Shown: positions 35,182 through 45,105, counted from the first letter of the stretch. The stretch is 64,000 bases of DNA from Streptomyces sp. NBRC 110611 (GCF_001590865.1 NZ_BBUY01000002.1:305713-369712), one strand, 5' to 3'. Made by a program: numbers and translations. The notes: a model not told the origin generated them from the letters alone.

Positions 35182-36207
35182 TCACGAACTCTGCCGCGGT
35201 GACTCGCCACTGAACTCGCTGCCGGACTCGCCACTGGGCTCACCGCTGGACTTGCCACTGGACTCGCTGCTGGACTCCTCGCCGCTCGCGCCCGTGAGGA
35301 AGCTCAGTGGGTTGCGGCGAGTCATCTGCTGGACGAGGTCGTCCGTGACACCGGCAGCCCGCAGCCGGGGCAGGAAGGTGCGGAGCAGATGGCCGTAGCC
35401 CATGCCACCGCGACTGGTGAGGTAGGCGGGGCGGGAGACGTCGCAGGAGAGCAGCAGCCGGTCGGCGTGACCGGCCTCCAGCAGCGCCAGGAGCAGCCGG
35501 AGGCGGACGTCGTCGTCCTGGTAGCGGTACTTGCCGATGGTGTCGAACGAGACGTAGGCACCTTCGGCGGCCAGCCGGCGATGGGTGGCGGGGTCGTCCA
35601 GCAGGTCCTGATGACCGATCGCGATGCGGTGCGGTGCCAGCCCCTGACCGGTCAACAGCCGTAGCTGGACGAGGCCGCCACACCCGAGGTGGGCGTGCGT
35701 GGCCACCGACAGTCCGGTGCGGACGGCGGCCCGGGCCGCGGCCGCGAACGTACGGCGCTCCGCCGCGCTGGGTTCCTCACCACTGGTCCCGACCTCCCCG
35801 ATGAGCCCGGGCCGGATCCGCCGCGGACCGATCCCCACCTCGATCTCCCGCACCAGCACCTCGGCCAGGAAGTCCGCATCCGCACCGCGCACTTCCGCGG
35901 GGTGGAACGCCTCGTGATACCAGCCGGTCGCGGCCACCACGGCGACGCCGCAGGCCGCGGAGAGGCCGACGAGCGCGGCCACATCCCGCCCCATACCTCG
36001 GCACGTCTGCTCGACGACCAAGGACAGTCCGAACTCCTCGCGCAGAGAAGAGAGTTCGGCGACGACATGCTCGGCATGCCGGCCATCGAGAACGGCACCC
36101 TCGTCGCCCCGCCGACAAAGATCGAGACGCAGGTGCTCGTGGGACAACACCGGACCGAGAAGCGTAGACGCATCGAGAAGCCCCGCGACGGTCCGCACCA
36201 TGAACAT
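35182..36207 (-). CDS. Phosphotriesterase-family metal hydrolase with Ser/Gly-rich tail
   Basis: A 341-aa amidohydrolase-fold protein. Metal ligands can be read: His23-x-His25 (VLSHEHL), a Glu in GLIGEVG at the position of the bridging carboxylated lysine (as in E. coli PHP), THAHLGCGG, IGHQDLLDD and the final Asp in LLSCDVSR. Relatives hydrolyse lactones or phosphotriesters. The last about 35 residues are a low-complexity tail built of S-G-E units, not seen in the family, which probably arose by repeat expansion. Start ATG at 36207. Confidence 0.85.
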   Translation of the reverse strand: MFMVRTVAGLLDASTLLGPVLSHEHLRLDLCRRGDEGAVLDGRHAEHVVAELSSLREEFGLSLVVEQTCRGMGRDVAALVGLSAACGVAVVAATGWYHEAFHPAEVRGADADFLAEVLVREIEVGIGPRRIRPGLIGEVGTSGEEPSAAERRTFAAAARAAVRTGLSVATHAHLGCGGLVQLRLLTGQGLAPHRIAIGHQDLLDDPATHRRLAAEGAYVSFDTIGKYRYQDDDVRLRLLLALLEAGHADRLLLSCDVSRPAYLTSRGGMGYGHLLRTFLPRLRAAGVTDDLVQQMTRRNPLSFLTGASGEESSSESSGKSSGEPSGESGSEFSGESPRQSS

Positions 36208-36234
36208 GGGCCATACCTATCAGCTCAGCTTCCG

Positions 36235-36790
36235 GACAACACCGGGCTCGGACACCGAGACGTCATGCGCGGGAACACCCCCGAGGACTGGGTCACCTCC
36301 ACCAAGCCCGCACATCCGGCGCTGATATCCGAAGCCGACTCCATCGCCGCACAGCACACCCGAGCGGTCAGAGAAACTGCACCAGGCCGGACCTATCTGC
36401 TGCTGGCAGGACTGCTGCGCTGCGGGGTATGCAGCCGCCGGATGAAATCCTGCTGGTCGAAACCACCGGCCCGCGTACCGCTGCCGCCACGGCCACACCA
36501 GCGCCACCCCACCCGGCCTTGCCCGGCCGCAGAACGCGTACATACGCGAGGACCGCATCCTGCCGCACCTGCCCGCCCTACTCATCCGGTCATCCGACTC
36601 ACCACCACTGCCCCGGACGGAAGACTCCCAGAACCAGGCAGCGGAGCCCCACCCACCGAGGTCGCAGCCATCGCACAACTCCGAGCCAAGGCACTCACAC
36701 CGACCTTCGCCCCAGCGACCACCCGAGGAGGCCTCGACACCACGCTTCGCTTCTTCGGACCCCCCAGACAGAATCCGAAGGCGCCTAGGC
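36235..36790 (+). pseudogene. Serine recombinase C-terminal remnant (left island border)
   Basis: The plus strand reads NTPEDWVTSTKPAHPALISE, then RTYLLLAGLLRCGVCSRRMK, the zinc-ribbon region of large serine recombinases. A shift to another frame follows (YRCRHGH-like, then NAYIRED-like segments). The catalytic resolvase domain is missing. It is a decayed integrase or transposon recombinase at the left edge of the accessory island; a similar tail lies at 57255-57696. Confidence 0.65.
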
Positions 36791-37539
36791 TAGGAAGGGC
36801 GGTAGTCACCGGTGATGGTCTGCTCTGCAAAGGGGAGAAGCGCATTGGGGTCCGTTGGCCGATCCGCCACTGAGGGGCCGTGCAAGCGGAGGCCGTCGTC
36901 CCACTGGGCCCGCCAGATGTCGCCGTGGCGGTTCTCCCACTCCACGAAGCTTCCGGGAGCGTCCTGCAGGAGCTGAAGCTCTTGCAGGAGTACCGGGAGC
37001 GTGGCAAGTCCGCGGTCCAGGCCGGTGCTTTTGCTTTTGGTCCGCGTGTTCTCGTAGCGAATTTTCAGGAAGGGGACCGGGTCACGGTCAAGTTCGGTTG
37101 TCCGCAGCATTTTCCGGACCCGCTCCTGGGCTTCTTCCTCACTCTCAGTTCCAGAGAATTCCGAGTGGCATCCGGGAAATACTGCGTAGGCGACGGAATG
37201 GAGATCCGGGAACTCTCTGGCCAGGTATCCGTGTATGCCGGGAGCAGCGATGGCCACACCATCGAAATCATGACCAGGGTGGCGAAATCCCTCCAGCAAC
37301 GTCAGCGGGCGGCCGACAGCGATCACCTCAGCGGCGTGCTCGCGTGCGAACTCCAGGAGCGCGCGCACCAGGTCGTGGTCGCAGGCGTCCACCACGTTGA
37401 CCTGGAGCAAGTGCTCGCCGTCCCTGTCCAGCGCGGCGAAGAAGTTGAAGCGGGGGTTCGGTGACCAGTGCCATGCCCCTAGAAGGGAGCCAAAAGGCGC
37501 AGCTCCGGGAATGCCGGAAACTTTGGCAGTCAGATTCAC
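36790..37539 (-). CDS. Hypothetical protein, possible immunity protein of the RHS remnant
   Basis: A 249-aa soluble protein with no signal peptide: FNFFAALDRDGEHLLQVNVV, LAREFPDLHSVAYAVFPGCH, then FVEWENRHGDIWRAQWDDGL. Codon third positions are less G/C-rich than in neighbours, typical of horizontally moved toxin or immunity genes. It lies directly downstream of an RHS toxin remnant on the same strand, which is the usual place of an immunity gene. I do not recognise the family, and the role is inferred from position only. Confidence 0.6.
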   Translation of the reverse strand: MNLTAKVSGIPGAAPFGSLLGAWHWSPNPRFNFFAALDRDGEHLLQVNVVDACDHDLVRALLEFAREHAAEVIAVGRPLTLLEGFRHPGHDFDGVAIAAPGIHGYLAREFPDLHSVAYAVFPGCHSEFSGTESEEEAQERVRKMLRTTELDRDPVPFLKIRYENTRTKSKSTGLDRGLATLPVLLQELQLLQDAPGSFVEWENRHGDIWRAQWDDGLRLHGPSVADRPTDPNALLPFAEQTITGDYRPS

Positions 37540-37567
37540 TTAAGCGCCTCCTGTCCCTCGCCGTGCG

Positions 37568-38160
37568 TTAATTGCAGGAGTAGTTGGGGCCGGCACCCTG
37601 CCGGCAGGTTGCACCCATGCGGGCCCCGCCACTGGAGCTCTCGCTGCGCGCCATCGGTTCCATATCGTCTACGTCGCTGCAGAAGCCATTCCGAGTTGTC
37701 CGTCCCAAATTGCATCCGATACTGTTCCAGTATTGCACGACCGAGTTCAGGTGTTAGTAGGTGAGTTCGTGCGACGGGATGATGTCACGGTCGGAGTTAC
37801 GCCACGTCAGTTCGCTCCTCGAAATCCTCATGCCCGCGTTCGGCCCGCTCTGGTAGACCGGCACGCCGCCTTGTGCGAGCCCTTCGTCCGTCCTGCGCGG
37901 CCATCTGGTCGGCGAAGCGCAGGGGCAGTCGATGCTGCCCCTGGTCCTGCCCGGGGAGCGGGAGGCCCCACAGGGTGGTGCGCAGATGCCAGGCCAGGGT
38001 GCCGTCGGGGGAGACGAGTTCGGTCGGTGTGCCTGCGAGGTCGGTGACGATGGCGTGGAAGCGGACTTCGACCTCGGCATCACTGAGTGCGTGGTCGAGC
38101 TGGGCGAACGGGCGGTGACTGCCGGGGGTGTAGTCCCAAGTGGTGTGTGCCCGGTGCTGG
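37568..38160 (-). pseudogene. RHS-repeat toxin remnant with Cys-rich tail
   Basis: Pieces in several minus-strand frames give the RHS core end: WDYTPGSHRPFAQLDHAL, then FHAIVTDLAGTPTELVSPDG and LAWHLRTTLWGLPLPGQDQG, then LRFADQM. After a deletion come SELTWRNSDRDIIPSHELTY (stop at 37754) and, in a third frame, VQYWNSIGCNLG, NGFCSDVDD and GATCRQGAGPNYSCN, ending at 37568. The last part, with four cysteines, may be the toxin tip. RHS proteins deliver C-terminal toxins to competitors. This copy is broken. Confidence 0.6.
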
Positions 38161-38204
38161 TGGCCTGCTGGGGCGGGGCGTGCGGGACGTTCATGCCGCC
38201 GTGT

Positions 38205-41200
38205 CTAATTCACCTGCTGATCGACCGCTGCTTCGTAGAAGGCATCCGCGAGGGCGACGATGATCGAGTTGATGGCCGGCCCGTCGGTGAAGAAGTAGTC
38301 AGCCATCGTGTTGTGGGCGTCCTGGTTGTCTGCAACCGCCTCCGTAACGGCTGCTTGGAAGTCTTGCGACTCCACGAACTGCTTCTTGGAGTTCACCTTG
38401 GTCTGCTTGATCAGGTTCGGGTCGGCGAGCAACCGCTGGACGAGTCCCTGCACGAACTCCCTGACCTGGGACTCGGCGAACGATTCAGCGCCGAAGAGGT
38501 CGTTCATCTTGTCTATGACGACCTGGAGCGCGACGTACTTCGGATCCTTCTTCGTGCCCGTGCCGGCTGCGCTGATGCCCTTCAGCTGCCCGTCGCCCAC
38601 GAGCGAGATGTTGACCGGGCTTGCCTTGTTGTGCTTGACCCCGACCAGCACCACGTCGGAGAGGTCTACGTCGGCGGCCCAGGCGGACTCGGCGATGACC
38701 TTCTCCAGCAAGCGCAGGAAGATGGAGAGCATCTCCATGTAGGGGTCGCCGTAGTCGACGATCTGGGACATGAAGTCATAGAGACGTACGTAGGTGGAGA
38801 CATCCTTGCGGAACAGGTCGAGCGCCTTGAGCGTGACCTTGTCCTCTTCCTCGATCGCCCGCGCGTAGCGGCGTCGGAAGTCGTGCTGCGCCGGGCTGAT
38901 CGCCGCCGAGAGCGCGTTGTTGCCCTTCCGGGTCACCCACAGTTCGGCGACCTTGCGGACGTCGTCGTCGGTGTAGATTCCGGCCTGGGCGAGTTTGTTA
39001 GCCAGGTGGATGACGACGTACGGGTCGGTCTCGGTCTCCAGGGTGGCGTTTTTGAAGTACGGTTCGAAGGCTGCCTTGATGTCCTCGGGCTTGTTGGCGA
39101 AGTCGATGACGAACGTCTTGCGCTTCTGTTCCCCACCAGCGGTGCGATGGGTGCGGTTGAGCCGCGAGAGCGTCTGCACCGCGGTGACACCTGACAGCTT
39201 CTTGTCGATGTACATCGCCGAGAGTAAGGGCTGGTCGAAGCCGGTCTGGAACTTGTTGGCGACCAGCATGATCTTGTACGTCTCGCCCTTGAATGCGGCT
39301 GCCAGATCAGCCCCGGCGCCCGGGTTCATGTTGGCCTCGGTGAACTCGTCATCCTTCGACGGCTGCGGGCCCCAGGCGCTGTGCCAGGTCTCGTCCTCGG
39401 TCATCGTCACCCCGGCGGAGAAGGCGACCAGGGTGCGGTAGTTGTACGAGGCGTCCTCGGTGCGGCGCCTGGCGATGTAGGCGTCGATGGCCAGCTTGTA
39501 CTTCACCGCGGACTTGCGCGAGTCGGTTACCACCATCGCTTTCGCCTTGCCTTCGAGGAGGTAGGAGACGTTGGCGTGGAAGTGCTCGACGATGATCTGC
39601 ACCTTCTGGCTGATGTTCGTCGGATGGAGCTGCACCCACCGCATCAGACCCTTGCGGGCGGCTGCCTCCTCAACCTCTCTCCCGTCACCGCTCTCGGCCC
39701 TGCCAGCGATCTTCAACGCGGTGTCGTAGGACTGATAGCCCTTGAGTACGTCGAGGATGTAGCCCTCCTCGATCGCCTGCTTCATCGAGTACAGGTGGAA
39801 CTCGCACGGCTTGCCGTCGACCCCTTGGCGGCCGAACAGTTCGAGGGTCTTGTTCTTCGGCGTCGCGGTGAAGGCGAAGTAGGAGATGTTCTCCGACTCG
39901 GCCCGCTCGGTCATCTCCGATGCCAGGATCGACTCCACATCGACCTCGCCGCCCTCCTCGATCTCCTTGACCTCCTCAGCAGTCAGCACCTGCTTCAGTT
40001 TTGAGGAGATCTGACCCGACTGGGAGGAGTGCGCCTCATCGGCGATGACGGCGAACCGCTTGCCCTTCAGGCCAGCGTCGGTCCGTATCTCGGTCAGCGC
40101 ATGCGGGAAGGTCTGCACCGTCACCGCGATGATGAGTTCACCGTTCTTCAACGCCTGCGCCAGCAGCCCTGACTTCGACTTCGCGCCGGCCTTGCGGACG
40201 TCCTCGGGGCTGATGGTCGCGACGATCTTGCCGGTGCCGTCGATCTGCCGGATCGCATCCTGCAGCTGGGAGTCGAGTACGGTGCGGTCCACGACCACGA
40301 TGACCGAGTCGAAGACCTTCCGATCACCGACATGCAGCCGCGCCAGCCGGTGGGCCGTCCAGGCGATGGTGTTCGTCTTCCCCGACCCGGCTGAGTGCTC
40401 AATCAGGTACCGCTGCCCGACACCCTCCTTCTTCACCGCCTCGACGATGCTCGTGACGGCCTCCCACTGGTGGAACCGCGGGAAGAGCATGCTCGTACGC
40501 CGCACCGACGTGCCGGTGGTGACGTCCCACTCTTCCTTGGTCTGCACGATCATCAGCCGCCCGATGATGTTCAGCCAGGCGTGTTTCTCCCAGACGCGTT
40601 CCCACAGGTACGCCGTCGCCGACCGTCCGTCCGCGCCGGGCGGGTTGCCGGCACCGCCGTCGAAGCCGATGTTGAACGGCAAGAAGTGGGTCTTCTCCCC
40701 CTCCAGCCTCGTGGTCATCGCCGCCAGGTCGTTCGAGACCGCGAAGTGCACCAGCGCGCGGTGGCCGAACGACAGCAACGGCTCCGGCCGCCCGTTCGTC
40801 AACGGATGACGATCCTGCTTGTACTGGTTGACCGCCTCGTCCAACGACTGGGTGAAGTCGGTCTTCAGCTCCACCGTGGCCACCGGGAGCCCGTTGACGA
40901 AGAACACCAGATCGATACTGCGCTGGTCAGCGGTCGAGAAGTGTACCTGCCGCACCACCCGCACCCGCATCGCCTCGTAGTGCGCCGTCGTGGTCTCGTT
41001 GAGCGACGTCTCCGGACGGAACTGCGCCATCTTCAACCGGCCACCGCCGATATACTGCACCCCGTTGCGCAGGATGTTCAGCGTCCCGCCGCCATGTTCC
41101 AGCGGCCGGTCGAGCGCCGCGGTCAGCACGTCGAGGAACTTCGCCTGCGACCCTGCCGCCTTCAACGCCTTCTCGAACGCCGGCTTCTGTGTCTCCTCCA

Positions 41201-41345
41201 GCCACGCATACAGGTCGCCCGGGAACAGCGCCCGCTCCCGGTCGTAGTCACCACCGTCACGGTCGTTCGCCGAGTACAGCCAACCGTGAGCCTCGAGGTG
41301 TTCACAGATCTCCGTCTCGAAGACCACCTCGTTGTGGTCGGCCAT
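38205..41345 (-). CDS. hsdR: Type I restriction enzyme, R subunit
   Basis: A 1046-aa protein starting ATG at 41345. The N-terminal nuclease domain has IDLVFFVNGLPVATVELKTD (Asp145, Glu159-x-Lys161). The helicase motor follows with EHSAGSGKTNT (Walker A), ADEAHSSQSG (motif II), FTATPKNKT (motif III), and motif V/VI segments VANKFQTGFDQPLL and QTLSRLNRTH. The C-terminus is the helical part that binds the methylase core. HsdR with HsdM and HsdS cuts unmethylated DNA after translocation. The hsdS stop overlaps this start by one base (TGATG), so subunit synthesis is coupled. The gene appears intact. Confidence 0.95.
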   Translation of the reverse strand: MADHNEVVFETEICEHLEAHGWLYSANDRDGGDYDRERALFPGDLYAWLEETQKPAFEKALKAAGSQAKFLDVLTAALDRPLEHGGGTLNILRNGVQYIGGGRLKMAQFRPETSLNETTTAHYEAMRVRVVRQVHFSTADQRSIDLVFFVNGLPVATVELKTDFTQSLDEAVNQYKQDRHPLTNGRPEPLLSFGHRALVHFAVSNDLAAMTTRLEGEKTHFLPFNIGFDGGAGNPPGADGRSATAYLWERVWEKHAWLNIIGRLMIVQTKEEWDVTTGTSVRRTSMLFPRFHQWEAVTSIVEAVKKEGVGQRYLIEHSAGSGKTNTIAWTAHRLARLHVGDRKVFDSVIVVVDRTVLDSQLQDAIRQIDGTGKIVATISPEDVRKAGAKSKSGLLAQALKNGELIIAVTVQTFPHALTEIRTDAGLKGKRFAVIADEAHSSQSGQISSKLKQVLTAEEVKEIEEGGEVDVESILASEMTERAESENISYFAFTATPKNKTLELFGRQGVDGKPCEFHLYSMKQAIEEGYILDVLKGYQSYDTALKIAGRAESGDGREVEEAAARKGLMRWVQLHPTNISQKVQIIVEHFHANVSYLLEGKAKAMVVTDSRKSAVKYKLAIDAYIARRRTEDASYNYRTLVAFSAGVTMTEDETWHSAWGPQPSKDDEFTEANMNPGAGADLAAAFKGETYKIMLVANKFQTGFDQPLLSAMYIDKKLSGVTAVQTLSRLNRTHRTAGGEQKRKTFVIDFANKPEDIKAAFEPYFKNATLETETDPYVVIHLANKLAQAGIYTDDDVRKVAELWVTRKGNNALSAAISPAQHDFRRRYARAIEEEDKVTLKALDLFRKDVSTYVRLYDFMSQIVDYGDPYMEMLSIFLRLLEKVIAESAWAADVDLSDVVLVGVKHNKASPVNISLVGDGQLKGISAAGTGTKKDPKYVALQVVIDKMNDLFGAESFAESQVREFVQGLVQRLLADPNLIKQTKVNSKKQFVESQDFQAAVTEAVADNQDAHNTMADYFFTDGPAINSIIVALADAFYEAAVDQQVN

Positions 41346-42526
41346 CACGCCACCTCTCGTACGTCGATCTGCCCCGTTACAGCAGCCGTGATCAGTGCCG
41401 ACCGGCGTTCGCCGGCAAGCTCGAGAAAACGCTCCGTCTCCGCGATGAGCGTGTCGATCTTCGCCAACTGACCTGCGAGATCCGCGGCCGCATGCGGATG
41501 AGTCGGCAGGTTGATATCGAACCGCGCGAGGTCCTTCATGCCGAGCGTGGGCTGAATGCTGTCGCCGCTCGTCGCCAACTCGGCCTGACGCAGGAAGCCG
41601 TTCGATCCGAGCCAGGCGCACAGGAGTGGCGCCACAGCCGTGTCTCTGCAACGGAGCACCGCCACAGCCCTCGCCACATTCGCCCCCGCGAGCCACCGAG
41701 GCGCGACCGCAGCCTGTCCCATCTTGCCGACAACGCCAAGGAGGACCTCTCCGCCGCTGATCTTCGTGCGAGAGTACTCATTCGACTGCTCAGGCGTAAT
41801 CGCCAGCAGGGGTCGTTCCGTCGCGAGGTTCAGGATGTCGCCGACCCGGACGAACGGGACGCCCTCCGTCTCGTCCACGTACCTCGGCACCAGCACCCCG
41901 TACGAGGGACGAACCGACAGCAACCTGCCAACCCTGGTTGTGTCAGTTGAGGGCCCGGGACTGAACGCTGCGGAGAGGACGGCATTACGCCGCTCGCGGA
42001 GCAACTCGATCAGTCGCTGCTGCTCCTCGACGAGCGTATCGATGCGGGCCGTCTCACGGTCGAGGTAGCCGGCGATGGCCCGCTGCTCGGCGCGGTCGGG
42101 AATGTAGGCGTCAATCGTCTTCAGGACCGAGAACGGCACCTCCGTGGTCCGAACGTTGGCTTGGTTGCCTGCGCCGATTCCCCGCTCGCGCTTGATGAGC
42201 TCCTCGGTGAACCACGAAGACTTCATGAGGTACGCGACGAAGTGTGGATCCGCCCCTTCGCGCGGTCGCATGACCTCGTAGTGATAGGTGACCAACCCGT
42301 CCTCTGCTGCGACACCCATAGCGCCCGAGCGGATGCTCATCTTGTTGAAGACGATGTCGTTGGCCCGGCACACCTTGTAGTTGTCGAGTGACTCAGCCCG
42401 CTGAGGGGCGTCCGTCAACTCGCTTCGCCGGATGACACCTCGCGTCTGGGACACCGACATGAGCGGAAGGTCGACACCGGGGATTCGCTCGTCGATCTTC
42501 TCCATCGCGTGGCCGAAGCGCATCAC
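41345..42526 (-). CDS. hsdS: Type I restriction enzyme, specificity (S) subunit
   Basis: A 393-aa protein with two target-recognition domains. The first ends before the conserved coiled coil DRAEQRAIAGYLDRETARID, and the second before AAADLAGQLAKIDTLIAETE. These two repeats space the half-sites of the recognised sequence. Segments KVCRANDIVFNKMSIRSGAM and ISGGEVLLGVVGKMG are typical TRD cores. The sequence recognised cannot be predicted here. The start overlaps the hsdM stop by 4 bp. Confidence 0.93.
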   Translation of the reverse strand: MMRFGHAMEKIDERIPGVDLPLMSVSQTRGVIRRSELTDAPQRAESLDNYKVCRANDIVFNKMSIRSGAMGVAAEDGLVTYHYEVMRPREGADPHFVAYLMKSSWFTEELIKRERGIGAGNQANVRTTEVPFSVLKTIDAYIPDRAEQRAIAGYLDRETARIDTLVEEQQRLIELLRERRNAVLSAAFSPGPSTDTTRVGRLLSVRPSYGVLVPRYVDETEGVPFVRVGDILNLATERPLLAITPEQSNEYSRTKISGGEVLLGVVGKMGQAAVAPRWLAGANVARAVAVLRCRDTAVAPLLCAWLGSNGFLRQAELATSGDSIQPTLGMKDLARFDINLPTHPHAAADLAGQLAKIDTLIAETERFLELAGERRSALITAAVTGQIDVREVA

Positions 42527-44268
42527 TGCTCCACCTCTCGCAGCAGTTCGAGAATCTTGGCGACCTGCTTCTCCAGGTCGGTGTCGATCTCGGCGAGCGT
42601 GCGGGGTGCAACATACTTGTAGAAGTGGCGAGTGAACGGGATCTCGTAGCCGGTCTTGGTCTTGGCCCAGTCGATCCAGGTGTCAGGAACGTGTGGCTTC
42701 ACCTCCGCGTCGAAGTACATCTGGATGACTTCGCGCTCCCCTGCCGCGCCGGCGGTTGAACCGCCGTAGGTGAAGGGGACGTTTTCGGTGTCACGCTTTT
42801 TCGAGTCGGGCTTCGGCCTGCCCTTGCGGTCGACGACAGGGTTCCCGTCCTCATTGAGCAGGGGACGCTCGACGGTGATGGTCCAGTAGCCGAACTCGTC
42901 GTTGCGCAGCACCTTGGAAAGGTCGGGGTCAGCGTCCTGGAAGTCGGTGTACAGCCGCACGACCTCGGCGCGGTCATCGTCGCTGATCTGGCGTCCCTTG
43001 GACCCGAGGTTCTTGCGCATCTTGGTCCAGAACGACGTGCCGTCGATGAGCTGGACTTTGCCCTGGCGGTCGGGATGCTTGGTGTTGTCGAGGATCCAGA
43101 TGTAGGTGGCGATGCCGGTGTTGAAGAACATGTTGGTCGGCAGGGCGACGATCGCCTCGACGAGGTCGTTCTCCAACAGCCACCTGCGGATGTTGGAGGG
43201 ACCGGATTCGGCGGCGCCGTTGAAGAGCGGCGAGCCGTTCATGACGATGCCGACGCGGCCGCCGCCATCCTCGGGTGCGCGCATCTTGTGGGCCAGGTGG
43301 AGCAGGAAGAGCATCTGGCCGTCCGAGGTCGCGGGGAGTCCCGGCGCGAAGCGACCGTAGGGGCCGGCGGAGTCGCGCTCCTCCTTGACCGCTTTGGCGT
43401 ACTGCTTCCAGTCCACCCCGTAGGGCGGGTTGGACATGCAATAGTCGAACTGACGGCCCATGAAGGCGTCGTCGGTGAGCGTGTTACCGAAGGCGATGTT
43501 GGTCGCGTCGTGGCCCTTGGCGAGCAGGTCGGACTTGCAGATGGCGTACGACTGCGGGTTGTACTCCTGGCCGTACAAGCTCAGCTTCGCCTCAGGGTTC
43601 TCGGCGAGCAGGTGCTCCTCGGCCAGGGACAGCATGCCGCCGGTGCCGGCGGTGGGGTCGTACAGCGACCGGATGATGCCGTCCTCGGTAAGGTCGACGT
43701 CCCTCTCCGCGAAGATCAGGTCGACCAGCAGCCGGATCGCGTCGCGCGGTGTGTAGTGGTCTCCGGAGGTCTCGTTCGCGGCCTCGTTGAACTTGCGGAT
43801 GATGTACTCGAACGCATCCCCCATGTCTGCGTTGGACACCACCTCGGGATGCAGGTCGACGGCGCCGAAGGACTTGACGATCTCGCGCAGGAGCCCGGCC
43901 TTCTCCAGGGCCAGGATCTCCTTCTTGAAGTCGAAGTACTCGAACACGTCCACGTCGGCGGAGAACCGGTCGATGTAGTCAGTGAGGTTGTCCGCCAGCC
44001 CGTCCGCATCGGCCAGCAGGTTGTCGAACTCGTAGTTGGAGGTGTTGTAGAACGTCCGCCCTGTGGCCTTCTTGACCTCGACCTTGAGCCGATTCGGGTT
44101 CTCGTACCTCGCAGCCAGCTCCCGTACCGCCGCGCGGTCCGGCTCGAGTACGCAGTCGAGCCGTCTCAGGATCGTGAACGGAAGAATCACTGTCCCGTAC
44201 TGGTTGGGGCGATAGGGACCCCGAAGCCGGTCAGCGATTGACCAGATGAAGCTACCGAGCGTACTCAC
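42523..44268 (-). CDS. hsdM: Type I restriction enzyme, methylase (M) subunit
   Basis: A 581-aa N6-adenine methyltransferase. The SAM motif is DPTAGTGGML (about residues 204-213) and the catalytic motif SNPPYG (about 279-284). The N-terminal HsdM domain reads GSFIWSIADRLRGPYRPNQY. The GTG at 44268 is chosen because GAGGAACTT precedes it and homologues begin here; a TTG nine codons earlier is possible. First gene of the hsdM-hsdS-hsdR operon. It is likely active, since all three subunits are complete. Confidence 0.95.
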   Translation of the reverse strand: MSTLGSFIWSIADRLRGPYRPNQYGTVILPFTILRRLDCVLEPDRAAVRELAARYENPNRLKVEVKKATGRTFYNTSNYEFDNLLADADGLADNLTDYIDRFSADVDVFEYFDFKKEILALEKAGLLREIVKSFGAVDLHPEVVSNADMGDAFEYIIRKFNEAANETSGDHYTPRDAIRLLVDLIFAERDVDLTEDGIIRSLYDPTAGTGGMLSLAEEHLLAENPEAKLSLYGQEYNPQSYAICKSDLLAKGHDATNIAFGNTLTDDAFMGRQFDYCMSNPPYGVDWKQYAKAVKEERDSAGPYGRFAPGLPATSDGQMLFLLHLAHKMRAPEDGGGRVGIVMNGSPLFNGAAESGPSNIRRWLLENDLVEAIVALPTNMFFNTGIATYIWILDNTKHPDRQGKVQLIDGTSFWTKMRKNLGSKGRQISDDDRAEVVRLYTDFQDADPDLSKVLRNDEFGYWTITVERPLLNEDGNPVVDRKGRPKPDSKKRDTENVPFTYGGSTAGAAGEREVIQMYFDAEVKPHVPDTWIDWAKTKTGYEIPFTRHFYKYVAPRTLAEIDTDLEKQVAKILELLREVEQ

Positions 44269-44656
44269 AAGTTCCTCACGAGAATCGTCTAGCAATGACG
44301 ACTACTTTGCCAGAGACAGCAGCCACGGTCCCATGGTTCAGCTATGGGCCCCTCGACGTGCTCTTGCCGATCGGCTCAGGTACTTGCACACGTTGCCGGG
44401 ACGGCAACTCCACAGGGCGTTGGAAGATGGCAAAATCGCGAGCGTGCCAGATGCGCACCATGCGGTGGCGCCGGGCCGCGACCTGGGGCAACTGCTCCTG
44501 GGCGCTTCCCCCCTCCCGGTGTTCGGCACATATGAGGCACACATGATGCCGAGAGACGCTGCGAACGCACGAGAACTAGCGAAACTTGTTTCCGCAGGTC
44601 AACCGCACTACGGTGATCTTTTTCACAGGTCGCAGCCCCGCCCAGGCGAAACGCCT
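44269..44656. other. Upstream region of hsdM without a supported gene
   Basis: A plus-strand frame reads LADRLRYLHTLPGRQLHRAL and continues to about 44650, but it has no clear start, no known motif and runs on through the tRNA fragment. It should contain the hsdM promoter; no consensus elements stand out. Confidence 0.4.
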
Positions 44657-44690
44657 AAAGCAGGTGTCGCAGGTTCGAATCCTGCCGGGG
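44657..44690 (+). other. tRNA 3'-half fragment, probable attachment site
   Basis: The stretch contains a T-arm, GCAGG-TTCGAAT-CCTGC, followed by GGGG, as in the 3' half of a tRNA gene. No matching 5' half is present upstream. Integrative elements of actinobacteria use tRNA 3' ends as att sites and leave such copies. The short hairpin AGGCG-AAA-CGCCT lies just before it. The tRNA identity is not determined. Confidence 0.6.
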
Positions 44691-44935
44691 AGTGGTCGCA
44701 ACCATCAGCGGCCACGAGGGCCGCCGCGCCGGCACCGGGCCGAAGCCCGCCCTGCTCGCCAAGGCGTTGCTGGAAGGCAACCCCCACGGCGTCGCCCCTA
44801 CTCCATGGCTTCTCCCTCTCCCGCTTCGTCCCCACTCCCTGGCTCCGCATCGACTACCTCGCGCCGGTACTGCGAGTGGTCAAGGTCTGTTTGCAGTGCC
44901 GCATGCAACGGCACCGGATGGCGAGCACGGTCGGA

Positions 44936-45105
44936 TCAGAAGAGGGTCTGGCAGCACAGGTGGGCGGTCATGGCATAGAAGGTCTGCTGCATCTCGTCGG
45001 TGCAGCGTCCCGATCGGTCCTCGAAGTCGCCTGCCCATGGTCCTACCAGCTCACACGCCAAGGGCACACCGCCACGCTTGACCACCACTCGGCAGGGTCC
45101 GTGCC
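44936..45105 (-). pseudogene. Possible C-terminal fragment of a lost gene
   Basis: A minus-strand frame reads VVVKRGGVPLACELVGPWAG, then DRSGRCTDEMQQTFYAMTAH and LCCQTLF before a TGA at 44936. Third positions are G/C-rich and the piece ends cleanly, but no upstream part is found and the family is unknown. Confidence 0.3.

Noticed and set aside
44623..44850. A 75-codon minus-strand ORF ending in AGFEPATPALGV
   Set aside because: This is the well-known false protein produced by translating the antisense of a tRNA gene.
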